Positions 5,859 through 5,923 of a stretch of 5,923 bases of DNA are shown here, piece by piece. The notes under the pieces are model-generated. The model searched no databases, was not told the origin of the DNA, and saw only the letters and a program-made list of their open reading frames with translations. Made by a program: the position numbers and the translations under genes. The DNA is from Candidatus Altimarinota bacterium (GTDB lineage: Bacteria > Patescibacteria > JAEDAM01 > BD1-5 > UBA2023), in contig JAGYHI010000047.1 in assembly GCA_018457335.1 (NCBI GenBank), positions 1 through 5,923 of the forward strand, read 5' to 3'. Within the stretch, counting starts at the first letter, position 1; each line of letters opens with the position of its first letter.

Positions 5859-5923
5859 ATCAGCGTCCCACCGCGCGCACCCAGAGCCAGTTGCGATCCG
5901 TAGGACGTCGCCGGGATGACTAC
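5730..5923. other. Compositionally discordant contig end
   Basis: The AT-rich bacterial sequence changes near 5730. Bases ~5730-5845 on the plus strand are nearly all purines (A/G), and ~5845-5923 are GC-rich with CGCGCG-type sequence. An 11-base direct repeat, GCCGGGATGAC, occurs at 5833-5843 and 5910-5920. No gene is supported here. The likeliest explanation is a chimeric join or low-quality read end; a different organism's DNA is an alternative. Confidence 0.65.

Noticed and set aside
1..5923. CRISPR array, tRNA or rRNA gene
   Set aside because: No regularly spaced repeats, no cloverleaf with a T-arm motif, and no rRNA-like conserved blocks were seen on either strand.

Overview
The window looks like an assembled contig from an uncultivated Patescibacteria/CPR bacterium of the Absconditabacteria (SR1) or Gracilibacteria type, in which UGA is read as glycine instead of stop. 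The evidence is internal: four genes become full-length only if 12 in-frame TGA codons are read through. Several of these codons fall on glycines that are near-invariant in well-known families (GyrA, alpha/beta hydrolase, CAP domain). In one pilin-like protein, TGA aligns with a normal GGG glycine codon of its tandem paralog. The sequence cannot separate SR1 from Gracilibacteria. Both ends look foreign: bases 1-114 are a degraded human Alu fragment, and the last ~190 bases switch abruptly to purine-rich then GC-rich sequence unlike the rest. The source was therefore probably a human-associated sample and the contig ends are probably chimeric or low quality.

Layout, left to right: Alu fragment (1-114); a short AT-rich stretch with a strong intrinsic terminator (202-233); a promoter and two tandem small two-helix membrane proteins resembling CPR type IV secretion pilins (336-740, 753-1178); a terminator shared with a convergent, membrane-anchored alpha/beta hydrolase on the minus strand (1230-2114); a divergent promoter region (2141-2218); DNA gyrase subunit A (2255-4783); a secreted CAP/SCP-domain protein 12 bases downstream (4796-5434) that contains a perfect 18-bp inverted repeat; then a new promoter and a ~180-nt structured RNA leader (about 5471-5651) in front of the N-terminus of a GNAT acetyltransferase (5652 onward), which breaks off in the discordant tail.

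The most interesting element is the leader at 5471-5651. It carries a T-box-like antiterminator, with helices around a TGGCACC bulge, a conserved-looking CCGTTATC segment, and a competing intrinsic terminator that abuts the start codon. If real, it would be a tRNA-sensing switch in a lineage with a reassigned codon. A canonical T-box Stem I is not recognisable, so the class is provisional. Other points worth following are a hydrolase whose nucleophile serine is replaced by glycine and a marked gene-to-gene difference in TGA use (about 3% of glycines in GyrA, 25-33% in the hydrolase and CAP genes). None of the six starts has a Shine-Dalgarno sequence at normal spacing.
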